DNA from: an uncultured Bacteroidales bacterium
GTDB lineage: Bacteria > Bacteroidota > Bacteroidia > Bacteroidales > F082
DNA: 64,000 nt
Direction of reading: 5' to 3'
Assembly: GCA_947303395.1 (NCBI GenBank)
Contig: CAMYYD010000008.1
Location: forward strand, 1 to 64,000
Shown: piece by piece, positions 35,339-43,872 of the stretch
Layout of the letters: the number at the start of each line of letters is the position of its first letter
Numbering within the stretch: the first letter of the stretch is position 1
The notes under the pieces: model-generated
Database searches by the model: none
The model's input: only the letters and a program-made list of their open reading frames with translations
What the model was told of the DNA's origin: nothing
Program-made: the position numbers and the translations under genes

Positions 35339-35366
35339 TGTGTTAATTTTTAATCAATACGGGATG

Positions 35367-35415
35367 CAAAAATACGAAAAAAATTCACCACATTTCGAAA
35401 AATAATATATTTTTG
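35367..35415. promoter_or_regulatory. Divergent promoters of the DUF1846 gene and the C25 protease
   Basis: TATTTTTG on the minus strand (35367-35374) and on the plus strand (35408-35415). Confidence 0.6.
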
Positions 35416-35450
35416 CAAAAAATTAATCATTAAAAATTCATCCATCTAAT

Positions 35451-38198
35451 ATGAAAAGATTTACATTATTTTTCATGTTGGTTATTAGCGGTTTGTTCGC
35501 AATAGCCCAGAACGGCAGAATTGATTTGCGCAGCGAGTCAAAAGCCGAAATCACACAAAGCAGTTTCCAGACTATCCGTGCCACATTCAGTTATGGCGCA
35601 TTGGAAAGTGCTGAATTCACAACAGAAAGAGGCGTTTTTTCAAGTATCATGCTTGAAGGCACCTACCCTTCCGGCAATATCGGAGCGCCTGAGTTGCCAG
35701 CCACACACGAGCTTCTTGCCGTGCCGTTCGGCGCAACACCTACAGTGTCGGTAACTAGCTATACCGCAAAGGATTATAGTCTTTCAGACTACGGCATCAA
35801 CACCATCATTCCGCGTCAGCCTTCGGTGAGAAAAGACCAGAAGCCAGAGGATGTACCTTTCGTTTATAATGAAGAGGCATATCAGACAAGAGGTCTCGCC
35901 CTCGCTCCTGAGGCATCTATCGAGGTGCAGGGAACGATGCGTGGCATCAGAATCGGCTCGTTGGTCATCAACCCGGTGAGCTACAACGCACAAAGCAACA
36001 CCATCCGTGTGTTCAACGACATCGAAGTGGAGATCAACTTCGAAGGCGCTGATTTCGCTGAGACCGAGCGTATGCTGGTGAACACCTACAGTCCGTATTT
36101 CGACATCGTTTACAAACAGATGTTCAACTACCGCCAGATTATGGACGTTTACGACGATCATCCTGACCTGATGGCTTATCCTGTCCATATGATTGTCATC
36201 ACTCCTGAGAACTACGTGTCGACATTACAACCATGGCTCAACTGGAAGATCCAGAAAGGTTTCGACGTGCAGGTTCACACCACAGCACAGGCCGGCGGCA
36301 ACTACAACGCCATCCGCAGCTATGTGCAGAACCTTTACAACACCGGCGTAAGCCAGGGCAACACCCCTACATTCCTCATCCTCGTGGGCGACACTGGACA
36401 AATTCCTGGTACCAACGGCTCTGCAACCAGCAAAGTCACTGACCTTTATTACGGAAGTGTCGACAACGACTATTTCCCTGACATGTTCTACAGCCGTATG
36501 TCGGCGGAAAACACCACCCAGTTGACCAGCATCATCGACAAAATCTTGCAATATGAGCAATACACCATGCCTGATCCTACATATCTAAACAATGTGACAC
36601 TCATCGCTGGCTGGGATAACTACTGGACCAATTACGTCGGAAAGCCGACCATCCAATACGCCACAACCTATTATTACAATACTGAACACGGCTTTACACA
36701 AGTCAACTCGCACGTCAACCAGAGCCAGTACAACGGCTGCTACAGTGCCTTGAACACAGGCGTCGGTTTTGTTAACTACACCGCCCATGGCGACAACCAG
36801 GAATGGACACAGCCTAACTTCACCAACAGCAACGTCAACCAGCTGACCAATGCCGACAAGTATTTCCTGGCGATGGGCAACTGCTGTCTCTCGGGCAACT
36901 ACGGCTACGGCCAGCCATGCTTCGGTGAGGCGATGATACGTGCCACAAACAAAGGCGCCTACTCATATATCGGCTCATGTCCTTACACCTATTGGTATGA
37001 AGACTATTACTTCGGCGTTGGAGCGACAAATACCTTCAGTAACACGCCAAACATCAACAACACCGCTACCGGCGTTTACGACGCAGTGTGGATGGACGAC
37101 ACTTACAACACAGTATCATCAATGACATTCCTTGGAAACATTGCAGTTTGCTATGCATACGCAGGCAATTATCAGACCAGCATCAATGCGACATATTACT
37201 GGCAGGCTTACCACGTGCTCGGCGACGGTTCCATCATGCCTTACAGAGTGAACCCAACGGCAAACACAGTGAGCCATGCCACAGAATTCCCTGCTGGAGC
37301 AACCAGTTTCACCGTCAACGCTGAAGCAGGCTCATACGTCGGCATTTCACAAAACAACGTGCTTCTCGGTGCGGCTCTGGTTGATGATTCAGGCAGCGTC
37401 AGCGTGACAGTGACACCTGTAACATCGGGCGATGTGAGAATCGTGGTGACAAAGCCGCAGCGCCAGCCTTACATCGCCGATATCCCTGTAGGTGGCAGCA
37501 CACCAACGACTTACACAGTGACAGCGTCAGTCATCCCTGCAGAAAGCGGAACAGTGACAGGTGCCAACACCTACAACGCAGGCGAAGAATGCACATTGAC
37601 AGCCACACCTAACCCGGGATTTAACTTCTTAAACTGGGTAAAAGACAACAATATTTACTCGACAGATGCCTCAATCACCTTCACCGTGACCGAAGACGCT
37701 GAATTTATCGCCAACTTCTCATATATAAATTATGAAGTGTTAACTGCCGTCGATCCTTGGAATGGCGGTACAATTTCAAAAGTCGGCGATAATCATTATG
37801 GTTCAGAAGTAACCTTGACTGTCACCCCAGCAGAGAACTTCGTCTTCCTAAACTGGACTGAAGATGACGTCGTGGTGTCAGAAGAAGAATCATTCACATT
37901 CACCCTGACTGATAATCACTATTTTATAGCACATCTTATCGATGTCACAGGTGTCGGTGAAAACGCTCAGCAGGTTTTGAACATCTACCCTAACCCTGTC
38001 AACTACAAGCTTATCATCGAAGCTGCAGAAACCATCAGCAATGTTGAGATTTACAACTTGACAGGCGCTAAAGTCTTAGGTCAGGAATGCAATTCCGACA
38101 AGGTTGAAGTTGAAGTCAGCGAGCTACAAAGCGGCATTTACTTCATCAAGATGACCACTGGAAATGGCGTCGAGACAAGAAGTTTCGTTAAGAAATAA
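35451..38198 (+). CDS. Gingipain-family (C25) cysteine protease with T9SS sorting domain
   Basis: 915 residues: signal peptide ending FAIAQ, propeptide to about 240, C25 catalytic domain from about 242. The catalytic His is H446 in NYTAHGDNQEW (gingipain R: NYTGHGS) and the nucleophile is best placed at C479 in MGNCCLSGNY, followed by PCFGEAMIRATNKGA. After an Ig-like domain there are two InlB-type repeats (TVTASVIPAESGTV...LNWVKDN and the copy near 760-825). The sorting domain is VLNIYPNPVNYKLIIE... to RSFVKK. Substrate specificity is unknown. Likely a major surface protease. Confidence 0.93.
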   Translation: MKRFTLFFMLVISGLFAIAQNGRIDLRSESKAEITQSSFQTIRATFSYGALESAEFTTERGVFSSIMLEGTYPSGNIGAPELPATHELLAVPFGATPTVSVTSYTAKDYSLSDYGINTIIPRQPSVRKDQKPEDVPFVYNEEAYQTRGLALAPEASIEVQGTMRGIRIGSLVINPVSYNAQSNTIRVFNDIEVEINFEGADFAETERMLVNTYSPYFDIVYKQMFNYRQIMDVYDDHPDLMAYPVHMIVITPENYVSTLQPWLNWKIQKGFDVQVHTTAQAGGNYNAIRSYVQNLYNTGVSQGNTPTFLILVGDTGQIPGTNGSATSKVTDLYYGSVDNDYFPDMFYSRMSAENTTQLTSIIDKILQYEQYTMPDPTYLNNVTLIAGWDNYWTNYVGKPTIQYATTYYYNTEHGFTQVNSHVNQSQYNGCYSALNTGVGFVNYTAHGDNQEWTQPNFTNSNVNQLTNADKYFLAMGNCCLSGNYGYGQPCFGEAMIRATNKGAYSYIGSCPYTYWYEDYYFGVGATNTFSNTPNINNTATGVYDAVWMDDTYNTVSSMTFLGNIAVCYAYAGNYQTSINATYYWQAYHVLGDGSIMPYRVNPTANTVSHATEFPAGATSFTVNAEAGSYVGISQNNVLLGAALVDDSGSVSVTVTPVTSGDVRIVVTKPQRQPYIADIPVGGSTPTTYTVTASVIPAESGTVTGANTYNAGEECTLTATPNPGFNFLNWVKDNNIYSTDASITFTVTEDAEFIANFSYINYEVLTAVDPWNGGTISKVGDNHYGSEVTLTVTPAENFVFLNWTEDDVVVSEEESFTFTLTDNHYFIAHLIDVTGVGENAQQVLNIYPNPVNYKLIIEAAETISNVEIYNLTGAKVLGQECNSDKVEVEVSELQSGIYFIKMTTGNGVETRSFVKK

Positions 38199-38200
38199 TT

Positions 38201-38956
38201 CTAATCTTTGAAAAAGTATTGCCCTTTGCCACGAGTTGTCTTTCCATACTGGATAGCGTGCTTAGGGCAATGATGATAACAAGCATCGCAAGTGTTACAA
38301 TGGCCGTTCCAATGTGGGCGGCCATTATCCATTGTGATGTTTTGCATCGGGCAAACCTTAACGCACATTCCGCATGAGATGCAGTCGTCGGTACTGAAAA
38401 ACGGCTTATCGGAAGCCCATTTGTAGAATCCGCTGCCAATGACGTTGCTCTTGAAACGTGGCAGACCGCCTTTTATCATGTCGGAATACTTGGCATGCTG
38501 CTTGATGAGGTCAATCACCTTCGGCAGTTTTTCCTTGGCTTTCGCGATTTTCTCATTGGCAATTTCAGGCTTGTCGACGCTCATCCCCACCATGTTGACA
38601 TAGGTGTTAGGCATCTTGAAGCAGAAAGCGGCATCGAGACTTAAACCTATGGCTTCCAATTCTTTACGGAAGATTTTCTCGGTCTCGCCCACATTGTCGC
38701 CGCATGTCACGGCAGTCCAGACATACGATGGTTTCCCATTGATTTTCAGACTATTGACAAATTCTTCGACCAGATGTGGCGGTCGCCATGAATAAATCGG
38801 ATAAACGAATCCCAGCGTCTCATTTTCGGCGAGATTGTATTCGAATTTGCCTTCGCGTTGAGCTTCGGGGATAAAAACGAGTTTGTCATTCAACGCTTCA
38901 GCTATGCTTTTCGCGATAAATTTGCTGTTTCCGCAGCCTGAATAGTAGAAAATCAT
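38201..38956 (-). CDS. EFR1-type flavodoxin/4Fe-4S ferredoxin protein
   Basis: 251 residues. Flavodoxin-like N-terminal half (IFYYSGCGNSKFIAKSIAEAL for FMN phosphate, GFVYPIYSWRPP). Two 4Fe-4S clusters lie at the C-terminus (CISCGMCVKVCP and CNTCDACYHHCP, about 195-235). Probably a cytoplasmic electron carrier. Last gene of a likely operon with ogt and a lipoprotein nitroreductase; gap six bases. Confidence 0.9.
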   Translation of the reverse strand: MIFYYSGCGNSKFIAKSIAEALNDKLVFIPEAQREGKFEYNLAENETLGFVYPIYSWRPPHLVEEFVNSLKINGKPSYVWTAVTCGDNVGETEKIFRKELEAIGLSLDAAFCFKMPNTYVNMVGMSVDKPEIANEKIAKAKEKLPKVIDLIKQHAKYSDMIKGGLPRFKSNVIGSGFYKWASDKPFFSTDDCISCGMCVKVCPMQNITMDNGRPHWNGHCNTCDACYHHCPKHAIQYGKTTRGKGQYFFKD

Positions 38957-38962
38957 AGTCGT

Positions 38963-39589
38963 TTATTTAATCCAATACACATAGTTTTCCTTGCGCGGAC
39001 GAGCCTGCGGGTAGTCGCCTTTCACGTAGCCGAGGATGCAGTTTCCGACGCCCACATAGTCGCCTTCGATGCCGAGGTCGGCGAGGATGGCCTTGCCTTC
39101 TTCAGTCTCGAACACCTCTTTCGCGCGGTGAATCCAGCATGAGCCGAGTCCTTTAGCGTGAGCGGCGTTGAGGAGGTTACCCATCACCAGCGAGCCGTCT
39201 TCCAACCATGTGTAAGAGGTGGCGCGGTCAGCGAGGACCACCAGCACCACTGGGGCACCGTAGAACGGATCCATGTCGTTGTCTTTGCCGAAGACTGCAG
39301 CGTTCAGGCGGCTGAGCTTGTCGCGCACCTCACGATTTGTCACCGCGATGATGATCGGGCTTTGTTTGTTCATACCTGTAGGGGCGTAGGTGCCTGCCTT
39401 GCAGATCTCTTCAATCACCTCCATCGGAGGCATCTCGTCGGTGTAGCTTCGGATGCTACGACGCGTCATAAGGTCTTCCATTGTAGTGTTCATTTTTTCA
39501 ACGTTTTGTGATTCGTGTTCACCGCAGCATGATGTCACAACTAATGCCAAAGCGGTGATGATCAATAAGTTATAGATAATCTTTTTCAT
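38963..39589 (-). CDS. Nitroreductase-family flavoprotein with a lipoprotein signal peptide
   Basis: 208 residues. The first 21 residues (MKKIIYNLLIITALALVVTS) followed by CC form a lipobox-type signal, so the enzyme is probably anchored outside the cytoplasm. The nitroreductase domain begins MEDLMTRRSIRSYTDEMP (FMN phosphate Arg residues), with AGTYAPTGMNKQSP and the C-terminal GLGSCWIHRA. It lies between ogt and the EFR1 gene with nine- and six-base gaps. How FMN is loaded in the periplasm is unclear. Substrate unknown. Confidence 0.85.
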   Translation of the reverse strand: MKKIIYNLLIITALALVVTSCCGEHESQNVEKMNTTMEDLMTRRSIRSYTDEMPPMEVIEEICKAGTYAPTGMNKQSPIIIAVTNREVRDKLSRLNAAVFGKDNDMDPFYGAPVVLVVLADRATSYTWLEDGSLVMGNLLNAAHAKGLGSCWIHRAKEVFETEEGKAILADLGIEGDYVGVGNCILGYVKGDYPQARPRKENYVYWIK

Positions 39590-39598
39590 ATTTTAAAA

Positions 39599-40114
39599 TT
39601 AAAATCCTTGTTCCAAATCAAGCAGATAACTCTTTCGACGCAGTCCGCCGCCGTAGCCTGTCAGGTTTCCGTTACTTCCGATGACACGGTGGCAAGGCAC
39701 GATGACAGTTAAAGCGTTGAGCGCGTTGGCATTAGCCACAGCACGAACCAGTTTCGGGTCGCCCAGACGTTGGGCTAATTCACCATATGAAACCGTCGTC
39801 CCGTAAGGGATTTTCAGCAGTTCTTTCCACACTTTTTTCTGAAGATCGGTGCCGACAAAAAGCAGCGGGATATCAAAATCACGGCGTTTGCCATCAAAAT
39901 ACTCGTTAAGCTGCCGCCGCGCCGTCTCGATGACATCTGAATCGCCTTCGACATACAAGGCGCTCAGAATCCTTTGCAGACGATAGTCGATATTGTCGCG
40001 CCGCCGTCCATCAACCCAGTCGCAGAGGCAGAGCTTACCTTCAAACGACCCGATAATCATTTCTCCGCAAGAAAAATGATATTTTTTGGTAATGATGGAA
40101 TTCTTTGTGTTCAC
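39599..40114 (-). CDS. ogt: Methylated-DNA-protein-cysteine methyltransferase
   Basis: 171 residues from a GTG start. Repairs O6-alkylguanine by transferring the alkyl group to its own Cys. IPYGTTVSYGELAQRLG, the nucleotide-flipping region RAVANANALN, the active-site VPCHRV and GNLTGYGGGLRRKSYLL are intact. Start: a longer frame to 40171 crosses the TATCTTTG promoter (40136-40143). The first start codon after it is GTG at 40114, which also begins where family similarity starts. First gene of the repair/redox operon. Confidence 0.9.
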   Translation of the reverse strand: MNTKNSIITKKYHFSCGEMIIGSFEGKLCLCDWVDGRRRDNIDYRLQRILSALYVEGDSDVIETARRQLNEYFDGKRRDFDIPLLFVGTDLQKKVWKELLKIPYGTTVSYGELAQRLGDPKLVRAVANANALNALTVIVPCHRVIGSNGNLTGYGGGLRRKSYLLDLEQGF

Positions 40115-40135
40115 GAGTTTAATTATATAACATGG

Positions 40136-40164
40136 CAAAGATAGAAAATAATTTAATATCTTTG
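40136..40164. promoter_or_regulatory. Divergent promoters of ogt and the NUDIX gene
   Basis: TATCTTTG on the minus strand (40136-40143) and on the plus strand (40157-40164). They overlap in space, and both set the start codons chosen here (GTG 40114, ATG 40186). Confidence 0.62.
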
Positions 40165-40185
40165 CATCCAATAAAAGATAAATTC

Positions 40186-40623
40186 ATGGCATATACTTAT
40201 GAATATCCCCGTCCGGCAGTCACGGCAGATTGTGTGGTGATTGCGAAGGAAAATGAGCCGAAGGTACTGCTCATTCAACGTGGAAATGAACCATTCAAAG
40301 GCTACTGGGCGTTCCCGGGCGGCTTCATGAACATGGACGAGACCACAGAGCAATGTGCCGTGAGGGAGCTTGAAGAGGAAACTGGCTTGAAAGTCACTGA
40401 AATCAAGCAAATCGGAGCATATTCAAAAGTCGACCGCGACCCACGAGGAAGAACAGTTACTGTGGCTTATTTAGCGATTATTGATAAAGTTGAAAATGTC
40501 AAAGGCCTCGACGATGCCGCCAAAGCGCAGTGGTTCCCGATTTCGGATTTGCCGAAACTGGCTTTCGATCATGAAGAGATTATGAAGGACGCAAAGAGAC
40601 TCTATTTGTCTTTATCACGATAA
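40186..40623 (+). CDS. NUDIX hydrolase (ADP-ribose pyrophosphatase-like)
   Basis: 145 residues from the ATG at 40186 (MAYTYEYPRPAVTADCVV). The NUDIX box is complete: GGFMNMDETTEQCAVRELEEETGL. The ending KLAFDHEEIMKDAKRLYL is that of the ADP-ribose/8-oxo-dGTP group. An upstream in-frame ATG at 40132 lies before the promoter. Its last 22 bases overlap the convergent lipoprotein gene. Confidence 0.88.
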   Translation: MAYTYEYPRPAVTADCVVIAKENEPKVLLIQRGNEPFKGYWAFPGGFMNMDETTEQCAVRELEEETGLKVTEIKQIGAYSKVDRDPRGRTVTVAYLAIIDKVENVKGLDDAAKAQWFPISDLPKLAFDHEEIMKDAKRLYLSLSR

Positions 40624-41117
40624 AACTCCCAGGTGTCGGTGTGACCGTCTTTATAGGTGTAGCTCCAGACAAGCTCTTCTTTCGTCAATTTTGCCAGATG
40701 AAATTTGATTTCGCGACCGATTCCACCGCTCACATTATTCACGATACGCTCAGCAAGTTCCAGATTTTCGTCGCAGCCATCTCCTTTAGCCTCAAGAAGT
40801 TCCATGCGGAAACTGTCGGCATCACCCGATGAATAAAAATCTTCGCCTTCAACGCGCCACCATCCCGGACTGACGTAGTTGAACACCCAAGTCACAGTGC
40901 CGCCCTCGTTCAAAGTCACCCGATAAACCTGATTTGCCGAATCGAGAGCGCCGCCGTCAGGATAAAAATCCATGGTGCCGGTTTCGTGTACATCGACATG
41001 ACCTTCAGCTATGTCATAATTCCAGCCGTGCTGGTAATTGTAATGTCCATCAACTTTGGGAGAGTTGCATGATGCCAACAAACAGGCTGAAAATAGTATT
41101 AAAAAAAGCTTTTTCAT
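40602..41117 (-). CDS. Predicted lipoprotein of unknown function
   Basis: 171 residues; lipobox LLASC with Cys at 16. The mature part has a lipocalin-like pattern of short strands (VTWVFNYVSPGWWRVEGEDFYSSG) and the final HTDTWEFYRDKDK. No enzyme motif. Six bases downstream of the GNAT gene, probably co-transcribed. Confidence 0.72.
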   Translation of the reverse strand: MKKLFLILFSACLLASCNSPKVDGHYNYQHGWNYDIAEGHVDVHETGTMDFYPDGGALDSANQVYRVTLNEGGTVTWVFNYVSPGWWRVEGEDFYSSGDADSFRMELLEAKGDGCDENLELAERIVNNVSGGIGREIKFHLAKLTKEELVWSYTYKDGHTDTWEFYRDKDK

Positions 41118-41123
41118 ATCGTT

Positions 41124-41894
41124 TTATTTTTCTAGTTTCATCACTTTTACTGGCCTGTCGGCGCCGACTACGAGATTTGGACAAACGGTTTCAATGCCTG
41201 TATCTTTAAATCCGCATTTCTCCATCACCTTGCCAGAGGCAGGATTTTCCGGAAAATAATCACCCCAAAGTGTATTGAAATTTTTCACATTAAAGCAATA
41301 ATCAATTACCAGCTGCAATGCTTCGGTGCAGATACTTTTGCCCCAATATGGCTTGGCAATCCAATAACCGACTTCGGCTTCGTCATCTTTTATTCTCAAG
41401 TTCGATACAGAAGCCGGTAAATATCCAACACATCCGATAGGCTCGCCGGTCTCCTTCCACTCTACAGCCCACATACTCTCGCCGCTGAAGACAGTGCGGA
41501 TTATCTCTCGGCTCTCCTCCACTGACTTGTGCGGCGGCCATCCGGCACGAGGTCCTACATCAGGATTGGAAGCATATTTGAAAAGCGCCTCGGCATCACT
41601 ATCAAGCCAAGGACGGAGTGTCAGTCTAGCAGTCTGCATTATAAGCTTTGTCTTTGCAGCAAATGGTGGCAACTGACCTTCGTTGTACGACATGGCCTTC
41701 TTTGGAAAAGTCTTTTCATATTCATCGAAATCCTCCGGATTTTCATCCGCGACAAAATAACCTTTCGGCGGACAATAAGTGCCTTCGCGGTTGCCCCAAT
41801 AGCATGGAATCAGCTCTTGCGCAAGGAAGAACGGCACCTCGTCGTCCTTCGGCATCTCGTGGTAATCTTCAGGTTGTTCCAAACGGATATTCAT
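41124..41894 (-). CDS. Chimeric GNAT: remnant of a YhbS-like acetyltransferase fused to a RimJ-like acetyltransferase
   Basis: 256 residues. Residues 1-13 (MNIRLEQPEDYHE) match a YhbS-like GNAT start. Residues 14 to about 66 (VPFFLAQELIPCYWG...GYFVADENPEDFDEYEKTFPKK) look like the C-terminal tail of the same kind of enzyme, with the catalytic middle missing. From about residue 83 there is a full RimJ/RimL-type GNAT (TARLTLRPWLDSDAEALFKY, GCVGYLP, VGYWIAKPYWGKSICTEAL). Start at 41894 rather than the ATG at 41936 because AAGGAAGAAG lies just before it. The acceptor is unknown. Confidence 0.75.
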   Translation of the reverse strand: MNIRLEQPEDYHEMPKDDEVPFFLAQELIPCYWGNREGTYCPPKGYFVADENPEDFDEYEKTFPKKAMSYNEGQLPPFAAKTKLIMQTARLTLRPWLDSDAEALFKYASNPDVGPRAGWPPHKSVEESREIIRTVFSGESMWAVEWKETGEPIGCVGYLPASVSNLRIKDDEAEVGYWIAKPYWGKSICTEALQLVIDYCFNVKNFNTLWGDYFPENPASGKVMEKCGFKDTGIETVCPNLVVGADRPVKVMKLEK

Positions 41895-41939
41895 TTCTTC
41901 TTCCTTATTTCTTATTGTATAGTAATCAATTTGCATCCC

Positions 41940-42671
41940 TTAAAGAACAAAACTGCGGGGATAGAAATCGCTATAGAAACGGCCATCTGTGGCAGTGAAT
42001 TTCAGAACGCAATAGTTAGGGTCGGTGACGCCGCCAGGATAGTACTGCTCGTCGCCCTCGTGCCATATCATTTCCTTACTTTTGGCATCGGTAAGAACCT
42101 CCATCGTGCCTCGAAGCATCATGCCTTTGAAGCCTTTTTCATCGCAGAAATATATGCTGGCCTTCGGATTTGCTTTGTAATGAGCAACACGCAACGAGAA
42201 AGTGTTGGTAGTGAAATAAAACACCTTAACGCCTTCATGGACTCTCGGCGCCAGCATCGCCTTTGTGCAAGGATATCCTTCTTCATCAACCGAAGAAATA
42301 TACGCTACAGGCAGTGTATCAGCCATCTTTGCAATTAGGTACTTAACACCAGCCAAAGCTGGGTTTTCAGGCATTTTATCGTCAGAAATAGTCAATTCTT
42401 TACGCCAACGTTTCAAATGCGGGAAATACATCTTCATCTGACCGATGTATTCCTCCTTAGTGATAGGCTGAGGCAATCCTTTATTGACCTCATCGACAAA
42501 CTGCGCGCAATGCTCAATCATCTCATCCATTGTGCAATCTTGCAAAAACTTGCCATTTTGATAGCAATACATGCAGTAATCTTCATTTTTGCTACCATCA
42601 GCGTTTGTGCCTAAAACATGTTCATTCAGAGGCATTCCGCAACTCTGACAAAACTTCATTTCGTTTTCCAT
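41940..42671 (-). CDS. Zinc-ribbon plus pyridoxamine-5'-phosphate-oxidase-fold protein
   Basis: 243 residues. N-terminal Cys cluster FCQSCGMPL...DYCMYCYQNG (about 7-36), a zinc-ribbon pattern. A helical spacer follows, then from about residue 105 a split-barrel FMN-binding domain (LPVAYISSVDEEGYPCTKAML, VFYFTTNTFSLRVAHYKANPKASIYF). Possibly a flavin-dependent reductase or general stress protein. 45 bases upstream of the chimeric GNAT. Confidence 0.8.
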   Translation of the reverse strand: MENEMKFCQSCGMPLNEHVLGTNADGSKNEDYCMYCYQNGKFLQDCTMDEMIEHCAQFVDEVNKGLPQPITKEEYIGQMKMYFPHLKRWRKELTISDDKMPENPALAGVKYLIAKMADTLPVAYISSVDEEGYPCTKAMLAPRVHEGVKVFYFTTNTFSLRVAHYKANPKASIYFCDEKGFKGMMLRGTMEVLTDAKSKEMIWHEGDEQYYPGGVTDPNYCVLKFTATDGRFYSDFYPRSFVL

Positions 42672-42710
42672 ATTTAGATTTATATAACTTTCATAGTTTA
42701 TCCAAATAGT

Positions 42711-43478
42711 TTACAATTCAAACAATCGTTTTTGGTAATCGTTAGTTGATTCATAATCAATTTCCATGAATGCGAAACCATTGTAAAATGAATATTGTAA
42801 ACTTCGACTGTTCATAGATATCAAATATTTATTATCTTTTCTTGATTTTGTACCATTTTGACTCACAGATAGATAATATCTGTTATTAGCACTTAAAAGC
42901 TCTCTTCGTTTTTCCATTTTACCTTGATTACCCATTGGAGTATGAATCGGATTGATAATAATTTGTACATTATTCAAAAGATTATTAAACCGCTCTTCCA
43001 AGTCTTTTCTTTGTCCATGTCTGAAGACCGGCTTGTTATCTTCTTTTTGGAGATTTTTCACAATATTTATTTCACCACACTGCAACACCAAGCAATTCAT
43101 ACCCTTAACAACGAAACGACGTCTTGTTTCAAGTTCATTTATGAAACGTTCACATAAAGATTCGTTTCCTTCAATCTCATTATTTGTTGAGAAAAACTGA
43201 TTGGTAAACAAATTATAAACAATGCCATCTTTTATAAGATATAAACAATTTCTCAGATTTAAAAAATCACTTTCTATAATCTGTTTCACTTCAAATAATA
43301 TGAAAGATGACTTATTTACAATTAGACCATCTAAAGCACAAAGATCATTTTTATCTTTTAATGTATGACCACAAAAAACAATCAAATCTGCTTGAGATTG
43401 ATTGATAATATTTACCATCAGTTCAAAACGTTTTTTTGAGGGCAAATTATATCTAAAAGAAACCAATTCAACTTGCAT
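42711..43478 (-). CDS. AT-rich orphan, possible nitrilase-superfamily protein
   Basis: 255 residues, not recognised with confidence. Weak resemblance to carbon-nitrogen hydrolases: ADLIVFCGHTL early on, NCLVLQCGEINIV (a Cys-Gly-Glu like the nitrilase Cys) and IINPIHTPMGNQGKMEKRRELL. The Glu and Lys of the triad cannot be fixed. No signal peptide. Codon use is clearly AT-richer than the genes on the left. -7 element TAAATTTG at 43521-43528. Confidence 0.5.
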   Translation of the reverse strand: MQVELVSFRYNLPSKKRFELMVNIINQSQADLIVFCGHTLKDKNDLCALDGLIVNKSSFILFEVKQIIESDFLNLRNCLYLIKDGIVYNLFTNQFFSTNNEIEGNESLCERFINELETRRRFVVKGMNCLVLQCGEINIVKNLQKEDNKPVFRHGQRKDLEERFNNLLNNVQIIINPIHTPMGNQGKMEKRRELLSANNRYYLSVSQNGTKSRKDNKYLISMNSRSLQYSFYNGFAFMEIDYESTNDYQKRLFEL

Positions 43479-43520
43479 ATATCAAGAATTAATCTTACTA
43501 ACTATATCGTAATGCAACCG

Positions 43521-43612
43521 CAAATTTAACAAACTATTTCAGTTTTTATAGATAAGAATAAAAAATTTTTCAAAAAAAAACACTTAGGTATAAAATTTTA
43601 TACCTATATTTG
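43521..43612. promoter_or_regulatory. Divergent promoters with a 22-base perfect palindrome over the DUF4160/DUF2442 promoter
   Basis: TAAATTTG on the minus strand (43521-43528) and TATATTTG on the plus strand (43605-43612). The palindrome at 43585-43606 has half-site TAGGTATAAAA and overlaps the first two bases of the plus -7 element. Likely autorepression operator of the DUF2442 helix-turn-helix protein (inference). Confidence 0.72.
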
Positions 43613-43628
43613 CAAAAATTTTAGTTTT

Positions 43629-43862
43629 ATGCCAACATTAATGATATCTTTTGGAATGCGATTCTTCTTTTACATGGATGAACATCAGCCGATTCACGTT
43701 CATGTGGATGGCAATGGGAAGAAAGCGAAAATTGTGCTTGAGCCGACAGTTTGTTTGGATTATAATCATGGTTTCAAGGAACAGGAAATAAAGAAAATCC
43801 TTGACACTTGTGCGATTTATCGGGATGATTTTATTGAGGAATGGCACAAAAGGTTTGACTAA
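43629..43862 (+). CDS. DUF4160 protein, putative toxin of a DUF4160/DUF2442 pair
   Basis: 77 residues. It has the DUF4160 pattern: ISFGMRFFFYMDEHQPIHVHVD, then KIVLEPTVCLDYNHGFKEQEIKKIL and a C-terminal helix ending EEWHKRFD. The His-rich PIHVHV could be catalytic or metal binding. Ten bases before the DUF2442 gene, the usual order. Toxin activity is a prediction from this pairing. Confidence 0.75.
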   Translation: MPTLMISFGMRFFFYMDEHQPIHVHVDGNGKKAKIVLEPTVCLDYNHGFKEQEIKKILDTCAIYRDDFIEEWHKRFD

Positions 43863-43872
43863 TATAACCAAG

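Noticed and set aside
34268-35353. 361-codon open frame antisense to the DUF1846 gene
   Set aside because: DUF1846 similarity covers the whole opposite strand; the shadow has no recognisable features.
43585-43606. Transcription terminator
   Set aside because: It lies upstream of both divergent genes, has no GC stem or T tract, and overlaps a promoter element.
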